A DNA stretch of 64,000 nt from assembly GCA_003971905.1 (NCBI GenBank), contig RSEE01000042.1, forward strand, positions 1 to 64,000, given 5' to 3'. Below, piece by piece: positions 47,501 through 59,897 of the stretch. Each line of letters opens with the position of its first letter. The first letter of the stretch is position 1. The notes beneath the pieces are model-generated. The model saw only the letters and a list, made by a program, of their open reading frames with translations. It ran no database searches and was not told the origin of the DNA. The stretch is from Moniliella sp. 'wahieum' (lineage: Eukaryota; Basidiomycota; Moniliellomycetes; Moniliellales; Moniliellaceae). The position numbers and the translations under genes were made by a program.

Positions 47501-50500
47501 CATGAGCTGGATTCTTGTGGCTGGCAAACTCTTGGGCATTGTACACGTGCTGCGTGGGGCAAATGACGCGACCGAGCACGCAATAACAAACACGCACACC
47601 CGCACGTAAACCAAATCATCAGGTTGATCGCCAACTTTTCCCGCCAGGCCATCCGAATGTCGGGCCGCTTCATCCCGCACCAATTCAGCACAAAGCTCGG
47701 GACCAGAACGTCAAGGCCCACGTGATAGCAACCCATTGCTTGCGCGCCGACGTCGTCGGCACTTCCTCTGCCACGGCCCCTTCGTCCAATTTGCGCGCTA
47801 CCTCTTCGTCTCCGCCCACTGACGTCATGGGCTTTCTCCACCGGCTGGCAGGCCAGCAAACATATTGTGCGACGGCGCATACACGTCCGACCCCATCACC
47901 GATGCGGGCGCAGCAGAGCCCGAACGGAGACTGCGAGCGTCCTCGCCAAACTGGTCTTGGGGAACAAGAAGTGTTTCGCCGTCGTGTGCATGCGCTCCGT
48001 CGCCCGGCAAGCTCCGCGGCTCCGTGTCCTGCATCTCGTGGTCTGCAAACATGTCACGCGTATCGTCGTTATTGAACCGGGTCGATTCGTCCAGCAGGCC
48101 ATTGGGCGAATACGGATCGACATACTCTTGTCGCGCCAGCCCTTGCTCGTCAGCCAACACACGTTTCTCATGCGCGCGCATCTCGTCCGGATCATTAGCA
48201 CGGATCTCATCCTCCAGCTCGCGGAACGCAGAAAAGGTGAGGAAGGCCTTGACCCGCCCAGCGGCAGCATGGTACTCGTCCCAATCCATCACCTCCTTGG
48301 CCGACATGAACTTCTGCTTGGCTTCACCGCCGATCGCGCCGGCCAAGTTGAGCGCGCGCAACGACGGAACATCGGCGTACCGCTCGCAAAATTCCGCATA
48401 AGTCATGCTCACGCTAAAGTCGGCCACCAATTTGCGTGCCATCTCGGCCAAGCCAAGTGAAGCCACCTGTTCCTTGAGAACCCGGCCATCGACCTGATTC
48501 GGCAGCTGACTCTCGTTGGGACGGAGACAGAACACAAACCAAGGCTTCGTTTCATTAAACGTCTCAAACAGGGTCTTGAACGCGGAGCTAAATTCGCCCA
48601 ACACGCCACAGATGGCACCAGGAGCTTTGCTGTCTTTACCCGCGTTCGGCGCCTCGTAATCATCTTCCTCCTCTTCCTCTTCACCCGCCCGACGCACCGT
48701 CCCACCCCGGCGCAGCGTCGCGCCGCGATTGGGACGGCGCACTGAGGGCGCCCGCGTGGGCTCAATGGACTGCTGGGCCGCCACAACGGCACGTTGGTTG
48801 CGCGGGTCGGTTTGGGTTTTGAGTACGTTGGAAGCAAACAAGGACCGAATGAACGGAGAGTTGGAACCGGGGCTGCCGCCTGAAGCGGGGGACGACTCGC
48901 TGATGCTTCGCAACGGCGCTTCGCCCGCCGAACTGCCCTTGAGCAAGCTAACAAAGTCGGGGTTGACAGCCTCGTCGTTCTTTTCCAACAGGCCCTCCGA
49001 GGTGTAGGTCACCGGGCCTGCATAGTGCGAGACGGTAAAGGTAGCAAAGCCAGAGCGACCTACGGGACCCACCTTGAAGGCCGGATGGTTGCCCCAGCGC
49101 TTGCCAAACGCATCGACCATAGTGTGGTCGTTCTTTTTGGGCATGCGCCGGGTCTGATCGTCAATAATGTGGATCAGACCGCCGGGCTGGTTGAGGAAGA
49201 GACGAAGGGATTCCGAGTTGTCAAAGTAGCTCACTTCGGGAGCGAGGTGGGCAATGCCCTCGTCAATGTACTCGTCGCGCTTGCTTTCAAAGATGGAGTT
49301 GAGGCACCAGTGGTGCAGGTACTCGTTAGCAAAGTTGACCACCAGCTGGTCGAGCGAATTGGCGTTGCGCGCGGGCAAGTTGACAAAGCCAGGAATGTCG
49401 ACCAATCCCACGTAGCAATCAAAGTTGTCGCGACTGAGTTTGGAATTGAGCTGTTCGCACAGCCACGAAGACAACAGTCCATACAAGTTCTTGGCCAAAT
49501 CGTCCCGGTTCGCCGTTGCGCCATCAGCGTCGCAGAGGATGGTGCAGACTTCATGGCGGATCAATTTGGTTTTGTACGTCAGTGCTTCTTGCAGCGCCAG
49601 GGTCGTCACACCGAGGAAGCGAGCGGCCAAGCCAAGGGCCGCTGGATTGCGCACCGACGCAGCGTCGGCGGTACGGGAGGATTCCTGGTAAAACTCCACG
49701 TTACCCAGATGGAGGATGGCGGCGAGGACCTGGCAAATGTTGGCGACTTGCTTCTTGGTCAAACCCACATTCTTAAAAGCCTGCTTGAGTTTGGCAAACT
49801 TGATCGCGTCAGCACGGAGCGTTTCGGGGTGCAGGCCGCGGCCGCCAGCCTCGAGGTAGCGGAAGGGCGCGCCCTGTTCAAATGCCATAAACTCTTTCTC
49901 CTCCCCAGAGGCACCGGCAAAGAGGTAGTGCAGCACATGGAACGTCCGTTCGCCCGCCGCATGGTTGACGACCAAGTTCTTCTGAAGGAAATACTCGAGC
50001 ATCTTGCACCCTAGCAACTTGCCCGACTCGTGGAACTGCATCTCGCTGTACCGCGCCACCGCCGAGGCATCCGAATTGTCCGGGGTATAGTGCTTGCTGA
50101 AACTATCGAGGATGAACTCGGCGGCAGGGATCTGGAAGGCGAGCTTGCTGCCCCGCTTTCCGGGCGGGGGACGCCGAGCTCGAGGAGGGCCTTGATGGCG
50201 AGGCGGCGGATCTCTGACTTGCCGGACGCCGTCTCACCGCTGAGAAGGAGGGAAGGGGGGAAGGTCAGTCAGTAGGGGTGCCCTGCACAACGGGGGGGTG
50301 GGGGGGCACGTACTCGATGAGCAGGCCCTGGTCCTGGCCGGTGCGGAGCATGTAGTAGTAGGCGCGGCCGACGAGCTGGAAGATGTGGGGGGGGAGGATG
50401 CGCATGCGGCGCTCCTTGCGGGGCTCGCGGGTGTCGGCGACATACTCGCGGAGCGTCTCGAGGGCGTTGACAGAGGCAGAGGCGGTGGGAGCGGCAAAGG

Positions 50501-50660
50501 AGGCGGAGGCAGGGGCGGCGCTAAAGGGGTTGAGGGCGACGAGGACCGAGTCACTGATGTCGGTGTAGACGAAGCCAGAGAGGAAGCGTTCGCGGACGGC
50601 GGCAGCGAGGGCGTCGCTGCTGAGGCTGGGCAGCTCGGAGAGCCGCTCGAACGAGGCCAT
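44515..50660 (-). CDS. Myosin-motor chitin synthase (class V type)
   Basis: Polytopic enzyme polymerising chitin from UDP-GlcNAc at growing tips, fused to an N-terminal myosin-like motor; required for wall integrity in many fungi. ATG 50660 opens [14 protein letters not shown] 74-bp intron (50313-50240, GTACGT...CAG) joins QGLLID to the P-loop GETASGKSE, which argues for class V rather than motor-degenerate class VII. A ~2.2-kb frame (50059-47825) carries the rest of the motor ([28 protein letters not shown]). Then come paired TMs, a cytochrome-b5-like region ([29 protein letters not shown]), and the catalytic core: [62 protein letters not shown] and [16 protein letters not shown]. An intron starts GTACGT near 45690. 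The C-terminus is a DEK_C-like helix bundle ending [10 protein letters not shown]. At least six frame changes, nearly all outside the motor exon. Confidence 0.93.
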
Positions 50661-51289
50661 GGCCAGCGGACGGGAGGGCGCAGAGGACGGCGGCGGGCGG
50701 GAAGGCGCTGGTGGTGGTGGTGGTGGTGGTGGAGGCGGGCGGGAAGGCGCTGGTGGCGGCGGCGGCGGCAGCGGCCGAGGGGCTGCCGGGAGGCGCAGGC
50801 GGAGCATCCAGCCGTGGCGATCGCCGCCGCCGCTTGCCACCGCCAGCGTGCACACTGGCCCCGTGCCGCGCGGCGCCGGGGCTCCGGTGGTGGGTGGTGG
50901 GTGGGCTGCCGCGCACGGGGGCAGTGCGTCCTGCGCCAACCCTACGGGGTGCTTCTACGATCCAACCCTACGCCTGCGCCACTGCGCCACGGCGCCACGG
51001 CGCCACCCACGGCGCTCTGGTCTCCCCCCCCCCGCCCGGCGATCCAGCCAACCCTAGCTACGCGCACGCCACGCGGCTGGAAAGCAATGCGCTCTGGCAA
51101 ATTTCAATCCTCCACGTGAGGCGTTCCAAATTCCACCACAGCCGAACCCCCTCGAGCAGCATCATGCATCAACCTTCAATAGACTGGCAGAACAACTAAG
51201 CGCGTAGTGCTAAGCCCTCGTTTCCATCCCCACACCCCGTCTTTCCACGCCATTCCAGTTCAAATCCATTCCGCAGTCCCTCGCCGCCA
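50661..51289. other. Upstream region of the chitin synthase
   Basis: Very GC-rich with GGTGGTGGT and GGCGGCGGC runs (50710-50775), which keep a Pro-rich frame open upstream of ATG 50660. The rest (50950-51289) is the 3' flank of RNR2 and holds CGGCGCCAC repeats (50985-51010). Confidence 0.5.
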
Positions 51290-52532
51290 TCAAAAGTCCT
51301 CGTCGAGGGTAAAGGTGTGCGTGTCCTTGGCCACGCCGTCGCCATCGTCATTCTCATTGTGGTTCACGCCCGCAATCGTATACTCCGCCACCTTCTTCTC
51401 GAAAAAGTTCGTCTTGCCCTGGAGCGAAATGTTCTCCATAAAGTCAAACGGATTGGCCGCATGGTAGATCTTGTCGTTGCCCAGCGCCACCAGCAGCCGG
51501 TCCGCCACAAACTCAATGTACTGGCACATCAGCTTCGCGTTCATCCCAATCAACGCCACCGGCAACGCATCCGTCAGGAACGACTGCTCAATCGCCACCG
51601 CTTCCGAGATGATCAGCCGAATCGTATCCGGGTGCGCACGTTTGCGCAGATGCGCAAACAGCAAGCACGCAAAGTCGGTATGCAACCCTTCGTCCCGCGT
51701 GATGAGCTCGTTGGAAAACGTCAGGCCCGGCATCAACCCACGCTTTTTCATCCAAAAGATCGACGCAAACGAGCCCGAGAAAAAAATGCCTTCGACCGCG
51801 GCAAACGCAACCAAGCGTTCCGAGTATGACGCGCGTTTGTCCTCGATCCACCGCAGCGCCCATTCCGCTTTTTGCTTCACCACCGGAATGGTCTCAATCG
51901 CATCAAACAGGTACTCTCGTTGCGCTGGATCACGGATGTACGTGTCAATCAACAACGAGTAGGTTTCCGAATGGATGTTCTCCATCATGATCTGGAACCC
52001 ATAAAAGCACCGTGCCTCGGCCGATTGCACCTCTTGCGAAAAGTTCGCAACCAAATTCTCATTCACAATCCCATCCGACGCAGCAAAAAAGGCCAACACG
52101 TGCGAAATAAAGTGCCGCTCATTGTCGTTGAGCTTGGTGTCCCAGTCGTGCAAGTCTTTCGACAAGTCCATCTCCTCAGCCGTCCAGAAGGAGGCTTCGG
52201 CTTTCTTGTAGAACTGCCAGATCTGCGCTCGTGCGTCAGCAAGGCTAATAAACCAGGGCAAAGGGAAGAGGGGGGGTTATAGAGAAAGAGAGAAAACTGA
52301 CCTCGTTGAATTGGATGGGGAAAAGAACAAAGCGCCGCGGGTTGACCTTCAGCAACGGTTCCTCCGACTCGGGCAAGTCCACCTCGCCTACGAACCGATG
52401 TTCAATCGAGTCGAGCGGGTGCGGGCCGAGGGCCGCCTGGGCCGTGGCTCGCTTGGCCCGGTCCACCGCGTCCATGTTGAGCTTGGCAAACTCGGGGTGA
52501 GCATCGTCGTGCGGGATGGAGGACGCAGACAT
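51290..52532 (-). CDS. RNR2: Ribonucleotide reductase small subunit (R2)
   Basis: Houses the di-iron/tyrosyl radical of class I ribonucleotide reductase, which makes dNTPs. Exon 1 (52532-52302) gives [19 protein letters not shown] and ends [21 protein letters not shown]; the intron (52301-52223, GTCAGT...CAG) joins in phase to [20 protein letters not shown]. Family motifs: [77 protein letters not shown] and the C-terminal FTLDEDF used to bind the large subunit. Length 387 residues is normal. The frame is intact throughout, unlike most neighbours. I chose ATG 52532 because the longer in-frame extension is only proline-rich leader. Confidence 0.97.
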
Positions 52533-53287
52533 GTGTGTGTAGGGGGGGGGGGAAGGAGGCGTCTCGAGGGGGGGGTAGGGTGGTGGGGGTGGTGGTGATG
52601 AGGAGCAAGTTGAGCGCTGAGCTGAGATGGAAAGAAAGAAGAGAAGGGGGGCTGCGAAACCATTCACTGAGGCTTAATCATCGATCGTCCAATTCCCTCG
52701 GCCGCGTGGAGCGGCCGTGGCGAGGAAAAAAAGCAACCCTAGTTAGTATGCCGAGGGACTGGGCTGCACTGCGCAGTTCTGAGCTCTGTTACCAACCCTA
52801 CCGCCGCCCGCACGACGATCGGCCCCTGGCCGCGGACGCCCGTGCACACACAGTGCCAGTGCCACACTTTGACGCGACGCGACGCGGCGCGACGCGTTTG
52901 GTCGCCGCCATCGCGCACTCAATTCTTCGCGCAAAATCAGCGCATGGCCGCACCTGCTCGTACTACTATGGTAGGACCTTGTACTGGGCGCGTGTGGTGG
53001 TGTAGTTGGTTCGGATCTGGTGTGGTCCCACTGTGGTACTTGAAGCTTGACCCTTCGCCGAGTTTTCTTCCCCTCCTTCCCTTCTTCCCGTTCTTCTCTT
53101 CTTCCCTCCGGCCTCCGTGCCGCTTTGGCGGTGGGTATATGTTAGGATGGGTGACCTGCTATAGGCCAGCGTGTGCGAGAATGGGTTGATTCAACCACCG
53201 TATATGGGTGTTGGTCGACTTTGCTGTTTGGACCCTTTAGGCCTACTAGTAGTTTAACAAGCTTCAAGGTAAACTTATCGCTTAAAG

Positions 53288-53312
53288 CTTAACGCGTAAC
53301 GCGTAACGCATA
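53288..53312. repeat. ACGCGTA heptamer array
   Basis: TAACGCGTAACGCGTAACGC: ACGCGT palindromes with A as spacer, then a decayed GCATAACG unit. Confidence 0.85.
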
Positions 53313-53417
53313 ACGTCTTGTTCCGGTACGTTGAACGCGTCGGTGTCAAACTCAAAGAAGAGAGGTGGGAAGTAAAGCCTAACTAAGGCATTTTTGCAGT
53401 GCTGGATTAACGCGTAA

Positions 53418-53438
53418 CATTTAACGTTTAACGTTTAT
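53418..53438. repeat. AACGTTT heptamer array
   Basis: TTTAACGTTTAACGTTTATA: AACGTT palindromes with T as spacer. Confidence 0.85.
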
Positions 53439-54591
53439 AACCTCCCCCTGAGGACCTGAGATCTGAGACCCGGGTTGTGAGAGATCGGACGATTCCATCC
53501 CGCCCCGCCCCGCTTCGCCCCCTTGTCTGTCGAACTTGTGTTACACGACAAGTTACTTCTAGCAGCGCAATCAATATTCATGCACATGCAGTTCTTTGTT
53601 CTTTTGTACCAGAACTATAATCTCCGACTTCCCTAGTACTACTCCGGGTGCACGTCGCACTTACAGTCATTTTGTGCGCCCTCTGTTCCCAGATCCCATT
53701 TTGTTCATGCCTACTACATTGGCGCGCTTGTACGTGGCCAGGGGTGCATGAAGTTTCATGCGACAAGCTTCAAGCGACAATGCGACAAGCTTCAACATCT
53801 TTCTTCGATATGGCACCACATGCTACGTCGAACGCCGAATGTCTAACGTCGAACAGCAACCGGTGAACTCGATGAACGTTATGTACGCGTTATTTATGAA
53901 CAACAAAAATGGAAACACGATCCCAGCATCCAGCTTCCAGCATCCAACATCCAGCTTCCAGCGTGCGTGTGCATCCGTGACAAGGGAGAAAAATACATAT
54001 GGCACCTGTAGTACCCAATCCTCCGACAAGAACGAGGGGCCACGCGCAGCAGCGTCCAACGCCATCGGGCGCGAAACGTTCCTGCTCACGGCGAGGAGAG
54101 TCGGGAAGCGACCAGGGGGACAAAGAAAGTGGGGAAACAAGAGGAGGGGCGGAGCGCGGGGGGGGGAAGCAAAAGCTGTGAGGGCAGGGGGAAGGGGCGC
54201 AAGAGTGGTGCAACAGCGAGGGGGACAGGAAGAAAGGGAAAGAGAGAAGAGGAGAGGTCGTAGCAGAGGGGGAGAGGAGGGAGAGAGAGAAAAGGACGGA
54301 TCGAGTAGGGGAAGGGAATATAATGTACCCCCCACACCTTCTCGTGGCTTGGTGATCCCCATGTGCAATGATGAGTGTTGTGGTTGCCTGACCGCCGCCA
54401 GACAACTACCAACCAACAGCTGCATCCAACACCGTCTCGAGCGCACCCGCACCCATACCCATTCACCCGCATGCACCCACCACTCCACCCCCCCCCCCCC
54501 CCCCCACAGAGAGAACCCTCGAGCGTAGATGCAAGACCAGTCGTGCAACTGCGAGGGTCCTGGACCGGCTTGCCTCACGTCCAAAGCACCG

Positions 54592-57227
54592 TTACGGCGC
54601 GGTACCACAATGGCCGATGGGCGGCTCGGGTTCGGGGTTATTGTGTGCCTGGGTGATCCAGGGTCGGATGGGCACGTCGGCGGACGCGACCCATTTGGTA
54701 CGTTTGTACAGTTTCCAACCGAAAAAGATGAGCAGGTTGATAACGGGACTGGCATATGCCGACACCATATTCTGCGCTGAAAATTCGTGCTTGACAAAAA
54801 TACTAAATCCGTTCGTTAGCAGTACAAAGATGCACATGCCCAACCCGATCCAGCCAATGTACGGTTGCCCGCGCGGACACCACGGCAGTTCCGAACCTTG
54901 GATGCCTTGCGCTTTCATCCCATAGTGCAAGCACAGCGCGTTGATGCAGATCGTGCCCCCTGTACCATCGGAATCCCCCCCAAGTAATCAACCCCAACCG
55001 AACCCAGCCCAATCAAAACAAACCAAAAATAACAAAAACAAAGGAGGAAAGGCAAAACGTCAGTCATCTCGTCCCAAATCCCGATCACCACAACATCTCG
55101 ATGCAAGACTTACACCCCCACAAGGCACACGACGAAACAATGGCCGACAACCATCCAAACACTTTGGTCGAGCTATCGGACACAGTCGTGTACGCCAACG
55201 GGATCCAAATGCAAGCAAACGTGACCCCGACCCAAGGCACCCCCCACCGATGCGTCTGAGGAAAAATTTGGGTGCTTTGCCCATGCGAGCCATGGCCATC
55301 GCCGTACGCGACGCGGCCAAGATGGACGAGTTGCCAGAACTCCAAGCACTGGTAATCACCACCGCATCTGCACAAAGTAAACGTGTACAGGGTTAGTACA
55401 ACCTGGGGACTTGGTGCGACATCCACATCATTCCAAATCAAATGAAGGGGACCATCGAAGAATCTGAGCGGATGGGGAACGGGCAAGGGCACAGACAGGA
55501 CTGTGGGCAATCAAATCACGTACTAATGATACTGGGCAACACCTTGATCCCTGCGCGCTGGGCTGCAATGACAAATGGCGAGGCGGACGACCCGCCCGAC
55601 TTGCTCAACAACAACGGATCCGTGCACCGCACCACGAGCGTGACCATGAAAATCGCCAAAATGTAAAACAGTCCGATCCGAACAAAGATTCGCCGCGTGG
55701 CCTTCTTCATTGACCGACGCGGACTCACCGTCTCTGCTGCAGCAATGCTGATGGATTCCACCCCGGAAAAGGAGAACACACCACCGGTCAGAACACTCCA
55801 AAATCCGTACCAACGACCTGCCGCCCCTACGCAGGTAGTGCCCGGCAAATGCGCCGCCGTGCCGCCAGTACTCAAACCCAACTGATCCCACCGACAAACC
55901 CGACGATCACCAAATGAAAATGAGCAAGCAAAGAAGAGGAGGGGGGAGATGAGAGAGGGTCAATTATTATGCTCGCTCGCTTGTTGCGTCGAGGAAGAAA
56001 TGCGCGGAAGAAGCGGAAACAAGGATAAGGAGAGAAGGAGAGTAAGGAACGTACTGCGATGTCCTTTAGGTCCGGCACCAAGGTCAATGCATAGAGAAAG
56101 GATGATGACACCGACAATCAACAGGATCTTGATGATTGCCATCCAAACTCCACTTCGGCATAAATGCGGACCTGTTTCCCATGATCGCCATTAGCACCAA
56201 ACCCAAATCCAAACCCAATGTCAATCCCAATCCCAATTCCAATCCCAGGGTCAGCCCATCTGCATCGTAAGAGAAGGAAAGGGGAGGTGATCCCAACAAC
56301 GTACAAGGAACATGTTGGACGCAATGATGGCCACACCAAAGATGGTAACGAAAATGGCAGGAGACAGATCGGTCCACCAGGATACCAATACGCACGCTGC
56401 GACCAATTCGTTGGGAACCGAGATGGCATGCGAGTAAATCACGTTCCATCCGGCCGACATGGCCAGCGCATCGTCCGACACCATTGGGCGTGACGCACCC
56501 ACGCACCCGTAACAGGCATCAAGGTGGATACCCAGCCAACGGACCACATGACACAAAATACCAAGGCGATACCAGTAGGTACCCCAGTAGCAACAACACC
56601 GGACCCGCATGCACCAAACTCTTGCCAATTCCAAGAAACAGACCGGTACCAATCGCACTGTTGGATCATCCAAAGGGAAGAAGCAAAAAAAAATGAAAAG
56701 AGAGTGAGTGAGCCGGACAGAATGTGGGAGAACAGGTTAGGCAAGGTGGAAAAATAACGTACCAGCAAGTGCAATCATTTGGATGCTACCACAAGCAACG
56801 GGAAAAAGAGTACCACACACACACGCCCCACTCGTCAGTACCACAACTACCGGCCCCGAAAAAAAGGCAAAGGGCAAAGGAGAAGAAAAAAGGGGAACGT
56901 ACTGCCGTTGCTCCATGCCGACGCGGACGCCCTCATCAGGAAAGTACCGAGCCTGATCCGCAGGGCTAATGTCGGTCAGGTCACCCACGTCTTGCACTCG
57001 CCTGCCAGGATATCTTCGGCCGTCGGCGAATAATCCGCGACGGCGGTCACGGGTTTGAACTGCTGCTCGACATCGTACTTGTCGCCGAGACTCGCCTCCT
57101 TCTCGCTGGCGCCGGGGGTGGGGTGGAGGCCGTCGGCGCCGTAGCTGCCGCTGGTCTGCGGCAGCTCGGGCACGGGCGGGGGGTAGGAAGGCGTGCTGGA
57201 CGGGCGGCGTCCCGAGAGGCCAAACAT
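54592..57227 (-). CDS. Amino-acid permease (AAT/YAT family)
   Basis: Plasma-membrane proton/amino-acid symporter of the yeast-type APC family. ATG 57227 opens MFGLSGRRPSSTPS and a cytosolic N-terminus. Then EQRHIQMIALAG is assembled from exon 1, a 23-nt exon (56785-56763) and the following exon, giving the family signature RHIQMIALxGxIGTGLF; next is LGIGKSLVHAGPVLLLLGY. Other landmarks: MSAGWNVIYSHAISVPNELVA, PAIFVTIFGVAIIASNMF, VFSFSGVESISIAAAE followed by TVSPRRSMKKATRRIF, and ASPFVIAAQRAGIKVLPSII. Near the 3' end are GWIGLGMCIFVLLTNGFSIF and SPVINLLIFFGWKLYKRTKWV. Five of the introns begin GTACGT (56902, 56762, 56304, 56057, 55521). Frame changes occur in several exons. Substrate range cannot be set from sequence. 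Confidence 0.88.
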
Positions 57228-58784
57228 GGTGGTGTGGCAAGGGAGGGGAGATCGGAGAGGCGGGGGTCGAAGCAAGTGCACCGGCAGAGGGCGGCAACTA
57301 GTGGGATATATCTGGGCAAAGCAAGCGTACGTCGGTATGTATGTGTACGTTCCTAGCGCCGTGCGATGGATTGCTGGGTGCCGGTGCTGGGTGGTATGCT
57401 CCGAGGGACGCTGGATCGAGTGCTGGCTGTTAGCTGTGCTGGCTCGGGCGAGTGCAGCGGCTATGCGCTATGGCGAATTGATAGTGATCCTCTGAATCAG
57501 CGCCGTCTTGGCATCTACACTGCCCGTATGCCCCCGCTTGAAGATCAGGAAGAGGGGCAGTGTGCATGCGGGGGTGCCTAGGCCGCAGCCTGCACCCACG
57601 TTCTTATCAGTGGAGGGCCAGGCACAGGGCAGTGGTGTGCTGCGGGGTCGCGGGCAGCGGGGGGGGAGCGCGGGGGGCAGCAGCAGGCGGCTCTCAGCTG
57701 CTCTCGGCAGCCAAATGGCCGAGGCCGCTGCGATGCCGCCGCGCCCCGCTCCGCAGCAGTGTGCCTCTGCCCCGCACGATGGGGGGTGGATGATCCCCGA
57801 CATTTGATTATCGATAGGCCAAAATAAGATAACCCCGCAGTCCTAGTCGTTGCAAGGGGACGCGTGGCACGTGACGAGGGCAGCAGCACCAGCGCAGTGT
57901 GGAGACAGCTGAAAGGAGCACGCCACTGGTGCGAGCGCTCGCGCAGTCGAGTCGCGTCCTCCCTCCCGAGTGCTCCCCGAGCACTCCCCCCGCTGCGGTG
58001 GGTTGGGCACGGCCAATCCCACGCGTGGACAAGCGAAGAGAGTGGGCCATCGCTGCAGCAGGCAAGCAGAAGCACGGGCACGGGGCAAGTTGTGTGTTGT
58101 TGGATTAGCCCACGTGTCGTTCATCTCTTATTGCTATCGCTTCCCCCCTCCCGCTGCGGCCAGCCAGCGCTACTGGGTGTTGGTACATATGATGGGCCAG
58201 CGCACGGGTGGCGTGGTGGCGGCAGAGCGCTCATATCATAGGAAGTAGTACCTAGTACCCACACCGCATCCCACTGCACACTACTCCCCCGCATCCACAT
58301 CCCCTCTCGGCTAAGAGGATGTAGGATCTAGACCCTCCTCCCCTGGCCGTTGCCATCCATTCTTCTCGCGCCAGATGGACCAACGCGTGGCACATTCCTC
58401 CCCCAACCACTCCTCTCCAATACATGACCGCCCCCCACCCGTATACTTCTGGCCACACTCTCTTCCCTATCATATCTTCCCATTCCCGTTGGCATATCTA
58501 TCACCCCCCCCCCCTCCCATCTGCTCTTCGTGCAACGTGCACCGTGAACCTTGAGGGCTATCTTCGTGGTCACAGTCGCTTGTCTGCATCCCCACAACAC
58601 TCGTCCAGCCCATTTGGTTCCGAAGGCCTACTACCATCAATTGAAGCAATACTCAAGAACGTATCAACAACTACGTATCCTCCGTATCAACGTTCAACGT
58701 CCTATCTATCAGAGGCCACAGGCGCAAGGCCTACTAAGACTGGAAGCTGGATTGGTAATCGATAATCGAGATAATCGACGATCA

Positions 58785-58811
58785 TCAACGTTCAACGTTC
58801 AACGTTCAACC
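58785..58811. repeat. AACGTTC heptamer array
   Basis: Three perfect AACGTTC units preceded by ATCATC, ending at a C-run. Related ACGTTCAACG sequence occurs upstream at 58690-58702. Confidence 0.9.
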
Positions 58812-59115
58812 CCCCCCCCCGGCCTACCGATGATACGGGGCTCACATATGTGTGTGAACATGTGTGGGCAGGTGTGGGCCCGTTGTTGCGCCAGGGAGTC
58901 GAACTGTGGTCCTAATCCGAGAGCCTGGCCCCGACTGCTCATTAGCTTCACTGCAAGCTTTTCAAGCTTCAAGCAAAAGGCGCTCAAGCAAAAGGACTGA
59001 GTTGGCTCAGTGAGTTACTAAGTTACTGAGTATTGAGTACAGAGTTCTCAGTCAGTTAGATAGGTTTTGCCAATTACTAGTTACTTGGATAACTGTGATG
59101 CCTATGTGATGGCGG

Positions 59116-59135
59116 ATCATCGATGATCGATGATT
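59116..59135. repeat. ATCGATG heptamer array
   Basis: ATCATCGATGATCGATGATT: ATCGAT palindromes with G as spacer. Confidence 0.85.
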
Positions 59136-59234
59136 CTCACACGGACAGCTGAAAGATAAGTTTATCAGCGAATGGGAAACGGGATCATCGGATGCGCATG
59201 CGCGTAAGCGTAAAGCTTGAAAAGCTTGAAGCTG

Positions 59235-59253
59235 GTGACGCGTGACGCGTGAA
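59235..59253. repeat. ACGCGTG heptamer array
   Basis: GTGACGCGTGACGCGTGAA: the ACGCGT core seen at 53288, here with G as spacer. Confidence 0.85.
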
Positions 59254-59897
59254 GCTAGCTCGTGGAGCATACAGAGCTCAGCTGAGGAAGAGGAAACCCA
59301 CACCCCACTGCCCCCCAAACAAACCGCCCAAACACAAAGGAACGCAGACACCCGAGAGAGGACGAGGATGAGAGCACGAGAGCACGAGAACACGAGCACG
59401 AGAAACGAGAAGACAAAAGGCTATATATAGCCTCCGTAGTGCCACACCACTGCGTCTCAGAACCTCACTAGTAGGGTGTGTCTGTAGCTGGAAGCGATCA
59501 TTAAGTTCCTAGGTTGCATGCCATTATCGATTATCAGTCTACTGGCTCGCTAACGTCATCGATCACCTGCTACATGTGTGTCACAACAAAATGATTGAAG
59601 ACTGTCTCTGTATGGGGACAGCATGCACGCCCATGAAGCTCTCGGACTAGGACTGGCGCGATGCCTGATGCCTGAGAGATGTGAGTCCCACAAAGTTAGA
59701 TCTACCAGGCACAGGGAACGTGTGCTAGACTGCAGCTGGGAAACGCTATGGGCAGCACGAGAGATAAGCTTCAAGGCGTGCAAGAAGGCAGGGCAGTTAG
59801 CCACAAGTCCTTCAAGCAAGCTCAAGGGAAGAAGATAAGAGTCAAGCAAGCAAGTCGGAACAGACAAAGGGGTGGCGTTGGCCACGCAAGGTTCGAA

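Larger units (their letters stand above)
52533..54591. other. Spacer upstream of RNR2 and downstream of the permease
   Basis: The RNR2 side is G/C-skewed (52540-52640). The middle is stop-rich with ACGCGTA (53290-53312) and AACGTTT (53418-53437) heptamers and CATCCAGCTTCCAG repeats (53925-53965). The right end has a purine-rich GGGGAAGG tract (54150-54320) and a C19 run (54488-54506). Long frames here are antisense composition artefacts. Confidence 0.55.
57228..59897. other. Spacer between the permease and the copia element
   Basis: The left part is GC-rich upstream sequence of the permease. From 58,000 on there is no coding signal. It carries AACGTTC heptamers (58785-58810), AAGCTT units (58957-58975, 59212-59232), ATCGATG (59116-59134) and ACGCGTG (59235-59252) heptamers, a GAGCACGAGAACAC run (59369-59404), and the perfect palindrome GGCTATATATAGCC (59419-59432). 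The last ~600 bases could include the terminal repeat of the adjacent element, but I could not define its ends. Confidence 0.5.

Noticed and set aside
49025-50014. Plus-strand frame of 329 codons
   Set aside because: It is exactly antisense to the intact myosin motor exon and has no family features.
53823-54797. Minus-strand frame of 324 codons
   Set aside because: Pro/Ser/Leu composition follows the purine-rich opposite strand; it overlaps the permease 3' end out of frame and shows no domain.
58885-58960. Possible minus-strand tRNA with a GTTCGACTCC-like B box
   Set aside because: The sequence around it does not form a T-arm or acceptor stem by eye, and no A box is placed correctly.
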